Of a stretch of DNA of 15,205 nucleotides, positions 1-5,318 are shown piece after piece. The notes under the pieces were generated by a model. The model worked only from the letters and a program-made list of their open reading frames with translations, made no database searches and was not told where the DNA came from. Source of the stretch: SIG588 sp045654545 (GTDB lineage Bacteria; Bacillota; Clostridia; Oscillospirales; Acutalibacteraceae); the NCBI GenBank assembly GCA_045654545.1, contig JAZONO010000159.1, positions 1 through 15,205 of the forward strand, read 5' to 3'. Position numbers and translations under genes: made by a program. Each line of letters begins with the position of its first letter. The stretch's first letter is position 1.

Positions 1-483
1 GCATATTTGTATGTAAACAACGCTCTGCTTTCAAACCTAACTGTTCCACCCTCAGTTACAATCATACGGCAAAATGCTTTTGTGGGATGTTTATCTTTAG
101 AAATGCTCACCGTCAAAGATAATGTCGATGAAATACAAGAAGCCGCATTTTTGAATTGCCAATCGCTTAAAACCGTTTCAATAGCCGGCAGTGTCAAAAC
201 AATTGGTTCCAGCGCATTTTATAATTGCTCGGCACTGGAAAACGTAGAGCTTTGTGAAGGAATTAAAAAAATAGAACGATTTGCTTTTGATCGGTGTTCC
301 TCCTTGAAAAGTATTCAAATTCCGGACAGCGTTGAATCTATTGCATATCAAGCATTTCCAAGAGAAACTACACTGCTCATAAAAAACAATAAAGTTGCTC
401 TCAAATATGCTAAAAGGAATAAACTGCATTATGAGATAATTGAGAGAAAGAGTTTTTTAAAAAGACTTTTCTGGTTCGGTTAA
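1..483 (+). CDS. BspA-type leucine-rich repeat protein, 5'-truncated by window edge
   Basis: The frame is open back to base 1 (Ala-Tyr precede the first TTG codon at 7), so this is the 3' end of a longer gene and the true start lies outside. The visible ~160 residues hold about four LRR_5 (BspA/Treponema-type) repeats of roughly 23 residues, each with the pattern I-x-x-x-A-F-x-x-C-x-S/A-L-x-x-(I/V/L). Examples are QNAFVGCLSLEMLTV, EAAFLNCQSLKTVSI, SSAFYNCSALENVEL and RFAFDRCSSLKSIQI. Such proteins are usually secreted or surface-attached and used in adhesion or protein binding; no secretion signal is visible because the N-terminus is missing. The end is basic and hydrophobic (KSFLKRLFWFG), with no LPXTG-type sorting signal. 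The gene and its downstream spacer are much more AT-rich than the rest of the window, suggesting transfer. Family call is firm; function is inferred. Confidence 0.8.
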   Translation, partial: AYLYVNNALLSNLTVPPSVTIIRQNAFVGCLSLEMLTVKDNVDEIQEAAFLNCQSLKTVSIAGSVKTIGSSAFYNCSALENVELCEGIKKIERFAFDRCSSLKSIQIPDSVESIAYQAFPRETTLLIKNNKVALKYAKRNKLHYEIIERKSFLKRLFWFG

Positions 484-600
484 TGGGTTTAAGCACATTT
501 TTATACTCTTATTAATCCATTGCCAAAATAAATGCAAAAATAAAATCCTTTAATAATTTTTGATATTGATTGTTTGTCAGGTTGGTTATGAACAACCGCA

Positions 601-645
601 CCAAAAACAAAAGGACAGACCGACGGTCTGTCCTTTTGTTTTTGG
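601..645. terminator. Perfect 45-bp palindromic terminator
   Basis: Arms 601-622 and 624-645 are exact reverse complements around a single central base, so the working hairpin has a 20-21 bp stem with a 3-5 nt loop. The core is GGACAGACCG/CGGTCTGTCC with A-rich and T-rich flanks, so it can end transcription in both directions. On the plus strand it lies 118 bases after the LRR stop; on the minus strand it closes the structured element at 647-860. Confidence 0.85.
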
Positions 646-646
646 C

Positions 647-860
647 GTGACAGGACTTGAAACGAACTCCGAATGTGAGCGGTCATCGACCGCGAAGATT
701 CGGGAGCAAAGGACGTTCGCCTTCAGCGAAGTCCGCCGAGTTTCCTTGCGATGCAAGAAAACTCGCGCCCCGGTGGGGCTTTCGTCAAGTGAGAAGAAAG
801 TCCTGTCACTTCCACGACATAGCATCCGCAACGGGCAGTCGAGGACGCCTGTCCCTGCTA
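647..860. other. Multi-hairpin intergenic element bounded by 12-bp inverted repeats
   Basis: No convincing gene lies between 484 and 939. Bases 647-658 (GTGACAGGACTT) pair exactly with 798-809. Inside are, in order: 667-674/698-706 (one bulge) enclosing 679-684/688-693; 711-720/726-734 (one bulged G); 737-749/753-765; and 767-771/775-779. A further stem, 820-824/856-860, encloses 833-838/849-855. The one mismatch in the 737-765 stem (C744/A758) becomes a G-U pair if the minus strand is transcribed. On that strand the element ends in TTTCAAGTCCTGTCACGCCA, which resembles a tRNA T-loop plus acceptor end, directly before the 601-645 terminator. It could be a repeat, a decayed tRNA-like piece or an undescribed RNA. 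I did not recognise a named family. Bases 484-600 are AT-rich with nothing identifiable. Confidence 0.5.
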
Positions 861-873
861 CCACTCCACGTAT

Positions 874-913
874 AAAACAGGACGGATGCCGCAAGGTATC
901 CGTCCTGTTTTTT
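874..913 (-). terminator. Terminator of the M23 peptidase gene
   Basis: A 14-bp perfect stem (874-887/898-911) continues through two C-G pairs and a wobble to a GCAA tetraloop at 891-894. A- and T-runs flank it on both sides, so it works in either direction. It sits 26 bases beyond the stop codon of the minus-strand peptidase gene. Confidence 0.85.
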
Positions 914-939
914 GCCCCTGAAGCGAGGTCGGGGGCAGG

Positions 940-1632
940 TTATTTTGAATAACGTACTTCCAGTCCGATGAGTGTCACCGCATCCTGCGGCACGCCGCCG
1001 GACAGCACTTCCAAGTGCAGGTGTGCGCCGTCTGCCTCTTCGCACGGCACGGTTGTGAGCACACCGATCGGCTCACCCACCGCCACGGTATCCCCCACAC
1101 TGACATTGCGTGCCGACACACCGCAATAGCGGCTGACGATGCCGTAGCCGTGGTCGATCTCGATCACATCCCCCCACAGAACGTCCTCGCGGATGACGGA
1201 TACACGTCCCGTGGCGACGGCTTTTACCTCGTCGCCCTCTTTGCCGACAAAATCCACCCCGTTGTGCACACGCCAATCCTGCATGGTTTCAGAAAACACC
1301 AATTCCCCTTTGCTGAACGGGCAGGACACCTCGTTGGTGAGTGGCAACACGTACAATCCCGTTACAGGGGCGGCAGTGGTGGTTGTGGTGGGGGTTGTTG
1401 TGGTGGTGGTCACACGCAGGTCGGGCAGATTGGTCACAGGGATCTGCACGTCCTGCACCGCCGTGGTGGCGGCGGTGGTGGGCGTTTCACTTGCCGTGGT
1501 GGCATCGCTCACAGGAGGCACTTCCTCCCCCTTTTTGGGAAGCGCATTTGTCAAGCTGACCGCCGCCACCGCCCCGACCGCCAACGCGCACACCGCCATG
1601 GTGGCAACAAACCCTTTATCACGAATTTTCAT
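940..1632 (-). CDS. M23 family metallopeptidase, SpoIIQ-like, membrane-anchored
   Basis: The 230-residue protein starts with a short basic stretch and one hydrophobic segment (about residues 7-27), followed by a low-complexity Thr/Pro/Ala linker (about 44-90, including a six-Thr run). The M23 lysostaphin/LytM-type domain covers about 95-212. Both zinc motifs are present: HNGVD (H123, D127) and HLH (H204, H206), so an active peptidoglycan endopeptidase is expected, acting outside the membrane. The lead-in (CPFSKGELVFSETMQDWRVH) resembles SpoIIQ, the forespore protein that pairs with SpoIIIAH in endospore formers; clostridial SpoIIQ keeps the zinc ligands while the Bacillus one does not. The ATG at 1630-1632 is chosen over one 14 codons upstream because GGAGGAAG lies just before it and the signal-anchor then starts at the N-terminus. 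No clear promoter was found. It could instead be a general cell-wall hydrolase. Confidence 0.85.
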   Translation of the reverse strand: MKIRDKGFVATMAVCALAVGAVAAVSLTNALPKKGEEVPPVSDATTASETPTTAATTAVQDVQIPVTNLPDLRVTTTTTTPTTTTTAAPVTGLYVLPLTNEVSCPFSKGELVFSETMQDWRVHNGVDFVGKEGDEVKAVATGRVSVIREDVLWGDVIEIDHGYGIVSRYCGVSARNVSVGDTVAVGEPIGVLTTVPCEEADGAHLHLEVLSGGVPQDAVTLIGLEVRYSK

Positions 1633-1694
1633 AGTATCTTCCTCCGTTTTGGTTGGTACTGCTATTGTGGACAAAAACGGCGAAAGATATACAT

Positions 1695-1727
1695 AAAAAA
1701 CAAAAAGCCACCCGTAAGGTGGGTGGT
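1695..1727 (-). terminator. Minus-strand terminator, probably for the kinase-nucleotidyltransferase operon
   Basis: The stem CCACCC/GGGTGG (1708-1713/1721-1726, plus a flanking G-T pair) is followed on the minus strand by TTTTTGTTTTTT (complement of 1695-1706). The nearest upstream minus-strand gene is the nucleotidyltransferase ending at 2011. The ~285-bp gap is partly filled by the repeat at 1821-1957, as if that repeat had been inserted before the terminator. Confidence 0.7.
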
Positions 1728-1742
1728 CATAGGGATAAAATT

Positions 1743-1814
1743 AGAGAGGATATATCGTCAAAGGTACATCCCCTCTATTTGTTTTGTGGAAATTTACGCC
1801 ACTTGGAAAGTGGC
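1743..1814 (-). other. Two small hairpins between repeat and terminator
   Basis: Bases 1743-1751 and 1768-1776 form a 9-bp stem that is complete only as minus-strand RNA (A-C mismatch on plus, G-U on minus). Bases 1798-1804 and 1808-1814 (GCCACTT/AAGTGGC) form a 7-bp stem with a 3-nt loop. They would lie in the 3' untranslated region of the 3934-2011 operon. No function is assigned; no gene is visible from 1633 to 2010. Confidence 0.4.
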
Positions 1815-1820
1815 TGTGCC

Positions 1821-1957
1821 CCCTTGGCTCCCCTTGTCAGGGGAGCTGGCGAGCGAAGCGAGACTGAGGGGTAGTGGAATAACACGAAATCTCAATAGAC
1901 TACCCCTCCGGATTCGCCTTTGGCGAATCCACCTCCCCTGACAAGGGGAGGCAGGGG
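1821..1957. repeat. MITE-like nested palindromic repeat
   Basis: The two ends carry an exact 18-bp inverted repeat, CTCCCCTTGTCAGGGGAG (1828-1845) and its reverse complement (1933-1950), each itself a small hairpin. A second inverted pair lies inside: GAGGGGTAGT (1866-1875) with ACTACCCCTC (1899-1908). A 9-bp hairpin, GGATTCGCC-TTT-GGCGAATCC, sits at 1910-1930. There is no coding capacity and no clear target-site duplication. From memory this closely resembles a dispersed intergenic repeat common in gut Firmicutes, probably a non-autonomous element moved by a transposase encoded elsewhere. Confidence 0.75.
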
Positions 1958-2010
1958 AAGAACTCCATCTCCAATCCCTAACCTTAACTCACTTATGAGT
2001 GGCCTTTTTA

Positions 2011-2751
2011 TTATGCATTTGTAATCCCTTTGTATTCCTGCTTTACTTTTTCGTAACTTTCCAAGTTGCCGATATCGTAACGGCTGCCGGGCATTTCCAT
2101 TGCGTGAACCGCCGTTTGGGTGCACAGCCACGCGATGTAACTGCCGGGTGCATCGGTGCCGCATCCTGCCGCAATCCCCTCCGCCACCAAGCGCGCATCC
2201 TCACGGGTATAATAGTAAAACGGCGGGCAGCACCAATGGGTGGCCGGTGTGGGCGACTTTTCGGTCATGTGCAGGATCTTATCCTGTTCGTCGACGGTGA
2301 CCACACCGCATTTGAGCAATTTCTGCTCGTTCGGCTCATAGTACCGCATAATGCAAGAGGTTCCTTTCGCGGCGGCATACTCCATAAACCGCGTGAGGCT
2401 GAAATCCAGCACGTTATCCCCTGCGATGACCAGCATATCGTCATCCAATCCCAACGTATCGATGGCATATTGAATATCGCGCACCGCACCCAGACGGGTT
2501 TCGTTGGTATCGGTGCCGTCATCCACCACCGTCACCTTTTGCGATTTTGTTGCCGCCCATGCATCAAAATGCACGGCGTATTTATGGTTGGAGATCACCA
2601 CAAATTCATCCACCATCCCTGCGCGGTCGATATCGTCCACCAACCAGTCGAGAATGGTCTTATCCCCCACCGTGAGCAGCGGTTTGGGGAAATTTTCGGT
2701 CAACGGATACAGACGTGTAGCGTATCCTGCCGCCAAAATTAAACATTTCAT
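2011..2751 (-). CDS. Sugar-1-phosphate nucleotidyltransferase (NTP_transferase family)
   Basis: The 246-residue protein opens with the family signature: LAAGYATRLYPLTE (about 6-19) followed by FPKPLLTVGDKTILD (21-35), a variant of G-x-G-T-R-L-x-P-L-T...P-K-P. AGDN at 110-113 supplies a metal-binding Asp. Enzymes of this family join a sugar-1-phosphate to an NTP, releasing pyrophosphate and making an NDP-sugar. Length fits a single-domain RfbA/HddC-like enzyme; no hexapeptide-repeat acyltransferase tail is present. The gene starts 10 bases after the stop of the sugar kinase, and its Shine-Dalgarno (GAGGGA) overlaps that stop, so the two are very probably translationally coupled. The kinase would supply the sugar-1-phosphate. 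The nucleotide and sugar used cannot be told from sequence. Confidence 0.85.
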   Translation of the reverse strand: MKCLILAAGYATRLYPLTENFPKPLLTVGDKTILDWLVDDIDRAGMVDEFVVISNHKYAVHFDAWAATKSQKVTVVDDGTDTNETRLGAVRDIQYAIDTLGLDDDMLVIAGDNVLDFSLTRFMEYAAAKGTSCIMRYYEPNEQKLLKCGVVTVDEQDKILHMTEKSPTPATHWCCPPFYYYTREDARLVAEGIAAGCGTDAPGSYIAWLCTQTAVHAMEMPGSRYDIGNLESYEKVKQEYKGITNA

Positions 2752-2761
2752 ATGCTGTCCC

Positions 2762-3934
2762 TCACAGTTTCACGCCATCCGCGCTGCGGCAGAAATGCAC
2801 CAAACATTTTCCTTCCAACGACGGGAACGCTTTCAGGTATTCACGCGTAACGGTGGCTTCGATCTCCTCGCGGTAATCGGGATTGATCAACGCCATGCAA
2901 CATCCCTTAAACCCTGCACCGCTGAACCGCCCACCGTAAATACCGGGGGTACGAGCCATGATCTCATACAGCGTTTTGAGTTCGGGCGAGCCGGTTTCCC
3001 AGTTGTAAATGGAGGAATGTCCGCTTTCAAAACTCAAACGACCGAATTCTTCCACGTCGCCGCGGCGCCACGCTTCGACGCCCTTTTCCACACGGAAATA
3101 CTCGGTGTACCAGTGCTCGGCACGCCGTGCCCACGTTTCGGGCAAGCGATCTTTATACTGCTGATACACCTCGAACGGCACGTCACGCAGGTTGGTTTCT
3201 TCGAACTTGCCGTAGTTCATGCCGGCCAACGCTTTCAACGCATAGGCGGCGGAACGGCATTCGTCCACACGCATATTAAACGCACTGCCTGCCAAGGTGC
3301 GCTCCACACCCGAGAAGAAAATCGCGATCTCATACGGTTTCATCGAAGCCGGTTGCGCGATCAACTCATAGCTGTCATCTTTCATATCCATATACAAAAG
3401 ATGATCTTTTTTGCAATACACTTCACACGACTGATCCAGTTTGCCGCACGCCACACCGACGTATTTGTTCTCCGCTTCCTTGGCGATAAGGATCATCTCC
3501 TGCGGTGTCAGGGTGATACCGTTCATGGTGCACAGCGCCACCAAGAAGGTGATGATGACCGCCGCCGACGAGGACAAACCACCGATTGGCAATTCGCCGC
3601 CGATGATGGCACACAAGCCCGTGCGCAACGGATATCGCCGATTGAGCGCCAAGGTGGCACCGCGCAGATGGTCCGCCCAATCCTCTTGCTTGGTTTCGGG
3701 CACCGATGCCACGTGCCATTGCGCCCGTTTGGGGAACTGCATCGACTGGATCTCCACCACGCCGTTTTGCTTCGGACCGTATGCTATGTGAATACCTTTA
3801 TCGATCGCCAGACCCGTGATCTTGCCGAGTTGGTGATCGGAATGTGCACCAAGCGGACACACACGGTAGGGTGTGAACGCCGTATATTGCGGTGCTTTGC
3901 CGTAAATGCTTTCAAATTTTTCCACGCAGTTCAT
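2762..3934 (-). CDS. GHMP sugar kinase, galactokinase/galacturonokinase-like
   Basis: This 390-residue GHMP-superfamily kinase should phosphorylate the anomeric carbon of a sugar, giving a sugar-1-phosphate. The N-terminal signature is PYRVCPLGAHSDH (residues 22-34), where classical galactokinase has GRVNLIGEHTDY; the usual sugar-contacting Glu is Ala29 here-or-adjacent (GAH for GEH). That form resembles, from memory, plant galacturonokinase. The ATP loop PIGGLSSSAA is at 116-125, the catalytic Asp is in GKLDQ (D167), and the third GHMP motif is GRFSGAGFKGC (335-345). The ATG at 3932-3934 is chosen because GGAGG precedes it with good spacing and the family N-terminus begins there; the open frame runs 99 codons further upstream through promoter DNA. 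It heads an operon with the nucleotidyltransferase and has its own strong promoter. Annotators may call it galK, but substrate is uncertain. Confidence 0.85.
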   Translation of the reverse strand: MNCVEKFESIYGKAPQYTAFTPYRVCPLGAHSDHQLGKITGLAIDKGIHIAYGPKQNGVVEIQSMQFPKRAQWHVASVPETKQEDWADHLRGATLALNRRYPLRTGLCAIIGGELPIGGLSSSAAVIITFLVALCTMNGITLTPQEMILIAKEAENKYVGVACGKLDQSCEVYCKKDHLLYMDMKDDSYELIAQPASMKPYEIAIFFSGVERTLAGSAFNMRVDECRSAAYALKALAGMNYGKFEETNLRDVPFEVYQQYKDRLPETWARRAEHWYTEYFRVEKGVEAWRRGDVEEFGRLSFESGHSSIYNWETGSPELKTLYEIMARTPGIYGGRFSGAGFKGCCMALINPDYREEIEATVTREYLKAFPSLEGKCLVHFCRSADGVKL

Positions 3935-3965
3935 ATACAATTCCTCCGTGATATTATATATCCGT

Positions 3966-3994
3966 ATTATATCACACCCCCCACTCTTCGTCAA
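3966..3994 (-). promoter_or_regulatory. Promoter of the sugar kinase operon
   Basis: On the minus strand the -35 TTGACG (3989-3994), a 17-base spacer and the -10 TATAAT (3966-3971) are close to the sigma-A consensus. The start would fall near 3959, giving a short leader to the ATG at 3934. The promoter begins just after the terminator hairpin of the candidate small RNA. Confidence 0.8.
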
Positions 3995-3999
3995 CCGCA

Positions 4000-4127
4000 A
4001 AAAAGCGAAACACCCATCGGTTTTCCGACGGGTGCTCCGCTTGTTAGAGGGGTGTTTTGAGGAGGGGTCAATTTCACGCAATGTGAAATCGGTACCGAGA
4101 GGCTTGCGGCTTCCTCTCCTTGGTACA
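4000..4127 (-). ncRNA. Candidate small RNA with three hairpins and intrinsic terminator
   Basis: A consensus TATAAT lies on the minus strand at 4138-4133; the -35 region is AT-rich and weak. The first hairpin begins where a transcript would start: GUACC (4126-4122) pairs with GGUAC (4096-4092) and GAGAGG (4118-4113) with CCUCUC (4102-4097). A second hairpin AUUUCAC/GUGAAAU follows at about 4089-4071. The RNA ends with a 10-bp stem CACCCGUCGG-AAAA-CCGAUGGGUG (4034-4011) and a U-rich tail reading UUUCGCUUUUUU. The last stem is complete only in minus-strand RNA (one G-U pair; C-A on the other strand). There is no reading frame of note. About 127 nt would be made; I do not recognise the family. 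It could instead be an untranslated leader or a repeat. Confidence 0.5.
4001..4034 (-). terminator. Terminator of the candidate small RNA
   Basis: The 10-bp stem with an AAAA loop is followed on the minus strand by TTTCGCTTTTTT. It insulates the sugar kinase promoter from transcription arriving from upstream. Confidence 0.65.
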
Positions 4128-4223
4128 AGCCTATTATAGCGGGTAATTTTGTACTTTTTATGAACCGCTTGTGACTTTTCTGTAAGGGTTTTACGAACAA
4201 ACATAAAAAATTTTTCGAATTTT

Positions 4224-4239
4224 GCAAACAAATGTTTGC
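4224..4239. promoter_or_regulatory. SOS box-like LexA operator 1
   Basis: GCAAACAAATGTTTGC has six-base inverted arms around four central bases. It matches the Gram-positive SOS box layout CGAAC-N4-GTTCG with AAAC/GTTT half-sites. It overlaps the -35 of the lexA promoter, so bound LexA would block polymerase. Confidence 0.6.
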
Positions 4240-4264
4240 TTTTTTCGAAAAGGTGTGGTATACT
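4236..4264 (+). promoter_or_regulatory. lexA promoter
   Basis: The -35 TTGCTT (4236-4241), 17-base spacer and -10 TATACT (4259-4264) give a predicted start near 4271, 48 bases before the lexA ATG. The element is flanked by two LexA-like operators, the usual arrangement for autoregulation. Confidence 0.65.
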
Positions 4265-4268
4265 AAAG

Positions 4269-4282
4269 AAAACTAATGTTCG
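4269..4282. promoter_or_regulatory. SOS box-like LexA operator 2
   Basis: Read on the minus strand the site is CGAACATTAGTTTT: a perfect left half-site CGAAC, four bases, then a weaker right half. It covers the predicted lexA transcription start. Confidence 0.45.
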
Positions 4283-4318
4283 TTATTATGCTTTTTCAAA
4301 GAAAGGACGGGCTATATA

Positions 4319-4915
4319 ATGGGTGAATTAACAAAGAAACAAAAAGCGGTGTTGGCTTTCTTGCAGCAGCGCGCGCAGGACGGTCTGCCCCCCACGGTGC
4401 GTGAAATTTGCACCGCGGCCGGTATCAAATCCACCTCTACCGTGCACGCCTATCTCAAAACGTTGGAGGATGAAGGGTACATCTCCCGTCAAAGCGGCTT
4501 GAACCGTGCCATTCGTGTGAAGGGCGCGGAACAAGCGGCGCCGCCGGCAGGGCGCGTGCCGCTGCTCGGCCGTGTGACCGCCGGTATGCCGATCTTGGCT
4601 GTGGAGGAAGTGGAGGATTACGTCCCCTACACCGGTCATTACGACGTGAAGGAATTGTTTGCGTTGCGCGTGAGCGGCACCAGTATGCTGAACGCCGGCA
4701 TTTTGGATCGCGACGTGGTGATCGTGCGCCGCACCGAAACGGCAGAGAACGGCGATATCGTGGTTGCGCTGGTGGGCGAAGAAGCCACAGTTAAGCGTTT
4801 CTTCAAAGAGGACGGGCATTTCCGCCTGCAACCCGAAAACGATGCATTCGAGCCGATCATTGTGCCCGAAGTGGCGATTCTCGGCAAGGTGGTTTCGTTG
4901 GTACGCTATTTCTAA
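4319..4915 (+). CDS. lexA: LexA repressor (SOS regulator, S24 family)
   Basis: The 198-residue protein has the normal LexA length. The winged helix-turn-helix covers about 1-65 (PPTVREICTAAGIKS then STVHAYLKTLEDEGYI). The self-cleavage site is Ala88-Gly89 in GRVTAGMP. The catalytic dyad is Ser122, in VSGTSM, and Lys159, in ATVKRF. The residue before the serine is Thr where many LexA proteins have Asp (GDSM). LexA represses DNA-damage genes until RecA filaments trigger its cleavage. The ATG at 4319 follows AAAGGA with slightly long spacing. Two operator-like sites flank its promoter, which supports autoregulation. The gene appears to stand alone; no terminator is seen directly after it, so the DUF378 gene 98 bases downstream may be read through in part. 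Confidence 0.96.
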   Translation: MGELTKKQKAVLAFLQQRAQDGLPPTVREICTAAGIKSTSTVHAYLKTLEDEGYISRQSGLNRAIRVKGAEQAAPPAGRVPLLGRVTAGMPILAVEEVEDYVPYTGHYDVKELFALRVSGTSMLNAGILDRDVVIVRRTETAENGDIVVALVGEEATVKRFFKEDGHFRLQPENDAFEPIIVPEVAILGKVVSLVRYF

Positions 4916-5012
4916 AAATTTTGCATAAATCTTTCGTGCGTGGTTCATACTAATCGCGCAGGCCGCTCCGTGCGGTATCTGCATCGCAGAAACCGAAAAG
5001 GAGGGCGCTATT

Positions 5013-5225
5013 ATGTTGGATAAACTGGCGTTGATTCTCGCCATCATCGGCGGGCTCAACTGGGGCAGTATCGGGTTGTTCCAATTCGATCTGGTCGCGT
5101 GGATATTCGGCGGGCAGGATGCCACCTTCAGCCGCATCATCTACACGTTGGTCGGCTTGGCGGCCGTGTGGTGCATTTCCCTGCTGTTTCGCAAACACGA
5201 CGGTACCGGTCCCCATCACGAGTAA
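5013..5225 (+). CDS. DUF378 family small membrane protein
   Basis: The 70-residue protein matches DUF378: an N-terminal membrane helix containing GGLNWGSIGLFQFDLVAWIFGG (in pieces, about residues 13-34, the family hallmark being LNWG...GLF.FD) and a second helix at about 43-59. It ends in a short, His-rich charged tail. Function of the family is unknown. AGGAGGG sits before the ATG. A possible promoter upstream (TTGCAT at 4921, CATACT at 4946) has a 19-base spacer and is weak. A hairpin without a T-run (GCAG-CCGC...GCGG-CTGC, about 4957-4976) lies in the leader region. A strong terminator follows the gene. Confidence 0.85.
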   Translation: MLDKLALILAIIGGLNWGSIGLFQFDLVAWIFGGQDATFSRIIYTLVGLAAVWCISLLFRKHDGTGPHHE

Positions 5226-5235
5226 AACACACGAT

Positions 5236-5264
5236 AAAAAGACCGCCTTTCGGGCGGTCTTTTT
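5236..5264. terminator. Terminator after the DUF378 gene
   Basis: The stem AAAAAGACCGCC/GGCGGTCTTTTT (5236-5247/5253-5264) has a TTTCG loop. It begins 10 bases after the stop codon and ends just before the hisJ -35. Confidence 0.92.
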
Positions 5265-5266
5265 GC

Positions 5267-5294
5267 TTGACTTTCCCTTTCCGTGTGCTATACT
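5267..5294 (+). promoter_or_regulatory. hisJ promoter
   Basis: TTGACT (5267-5272), a 16-base spacer and TATACT (5289-5294). The predicted start near 5301 gives a leader of under 20 bases holding only the ribosome-binding site. Confidence 0.7.
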
Positions 5295-5318
5295 TATGGT
5301 ATGTTTGGAGGGGGAAGA

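Noticed and set aside
647..809. Intact tRNA gene on the minus strand
   Set aside because: The 3' end looks tRNA-like (TTCAAGTCC, final CCA), but no cloverleaf of normal size, D-arm or anticodon arm can be formed.
1370..1520. Tandem GGT/GTG repeat as a possible simple-sequence repeat
   Set aside because: It is the codon pattern of the Thr/Pro/Ala linker of the M23 protein, not an independent repeat.
1015..1941. 308-codon open frame on the plus strand opposite the M23 gene
   Set aside because: Its Gly-rich stretch is the reverse of the Thr/Pro linker codons, and it continues into the MITE-like repeat.
2504..4060. 518-codon open frame on the plus strand opposite the sugar kinase
   Set aside because: Antisense shadow of the kinase; its product has no family features and it crosses the kinase promoter.
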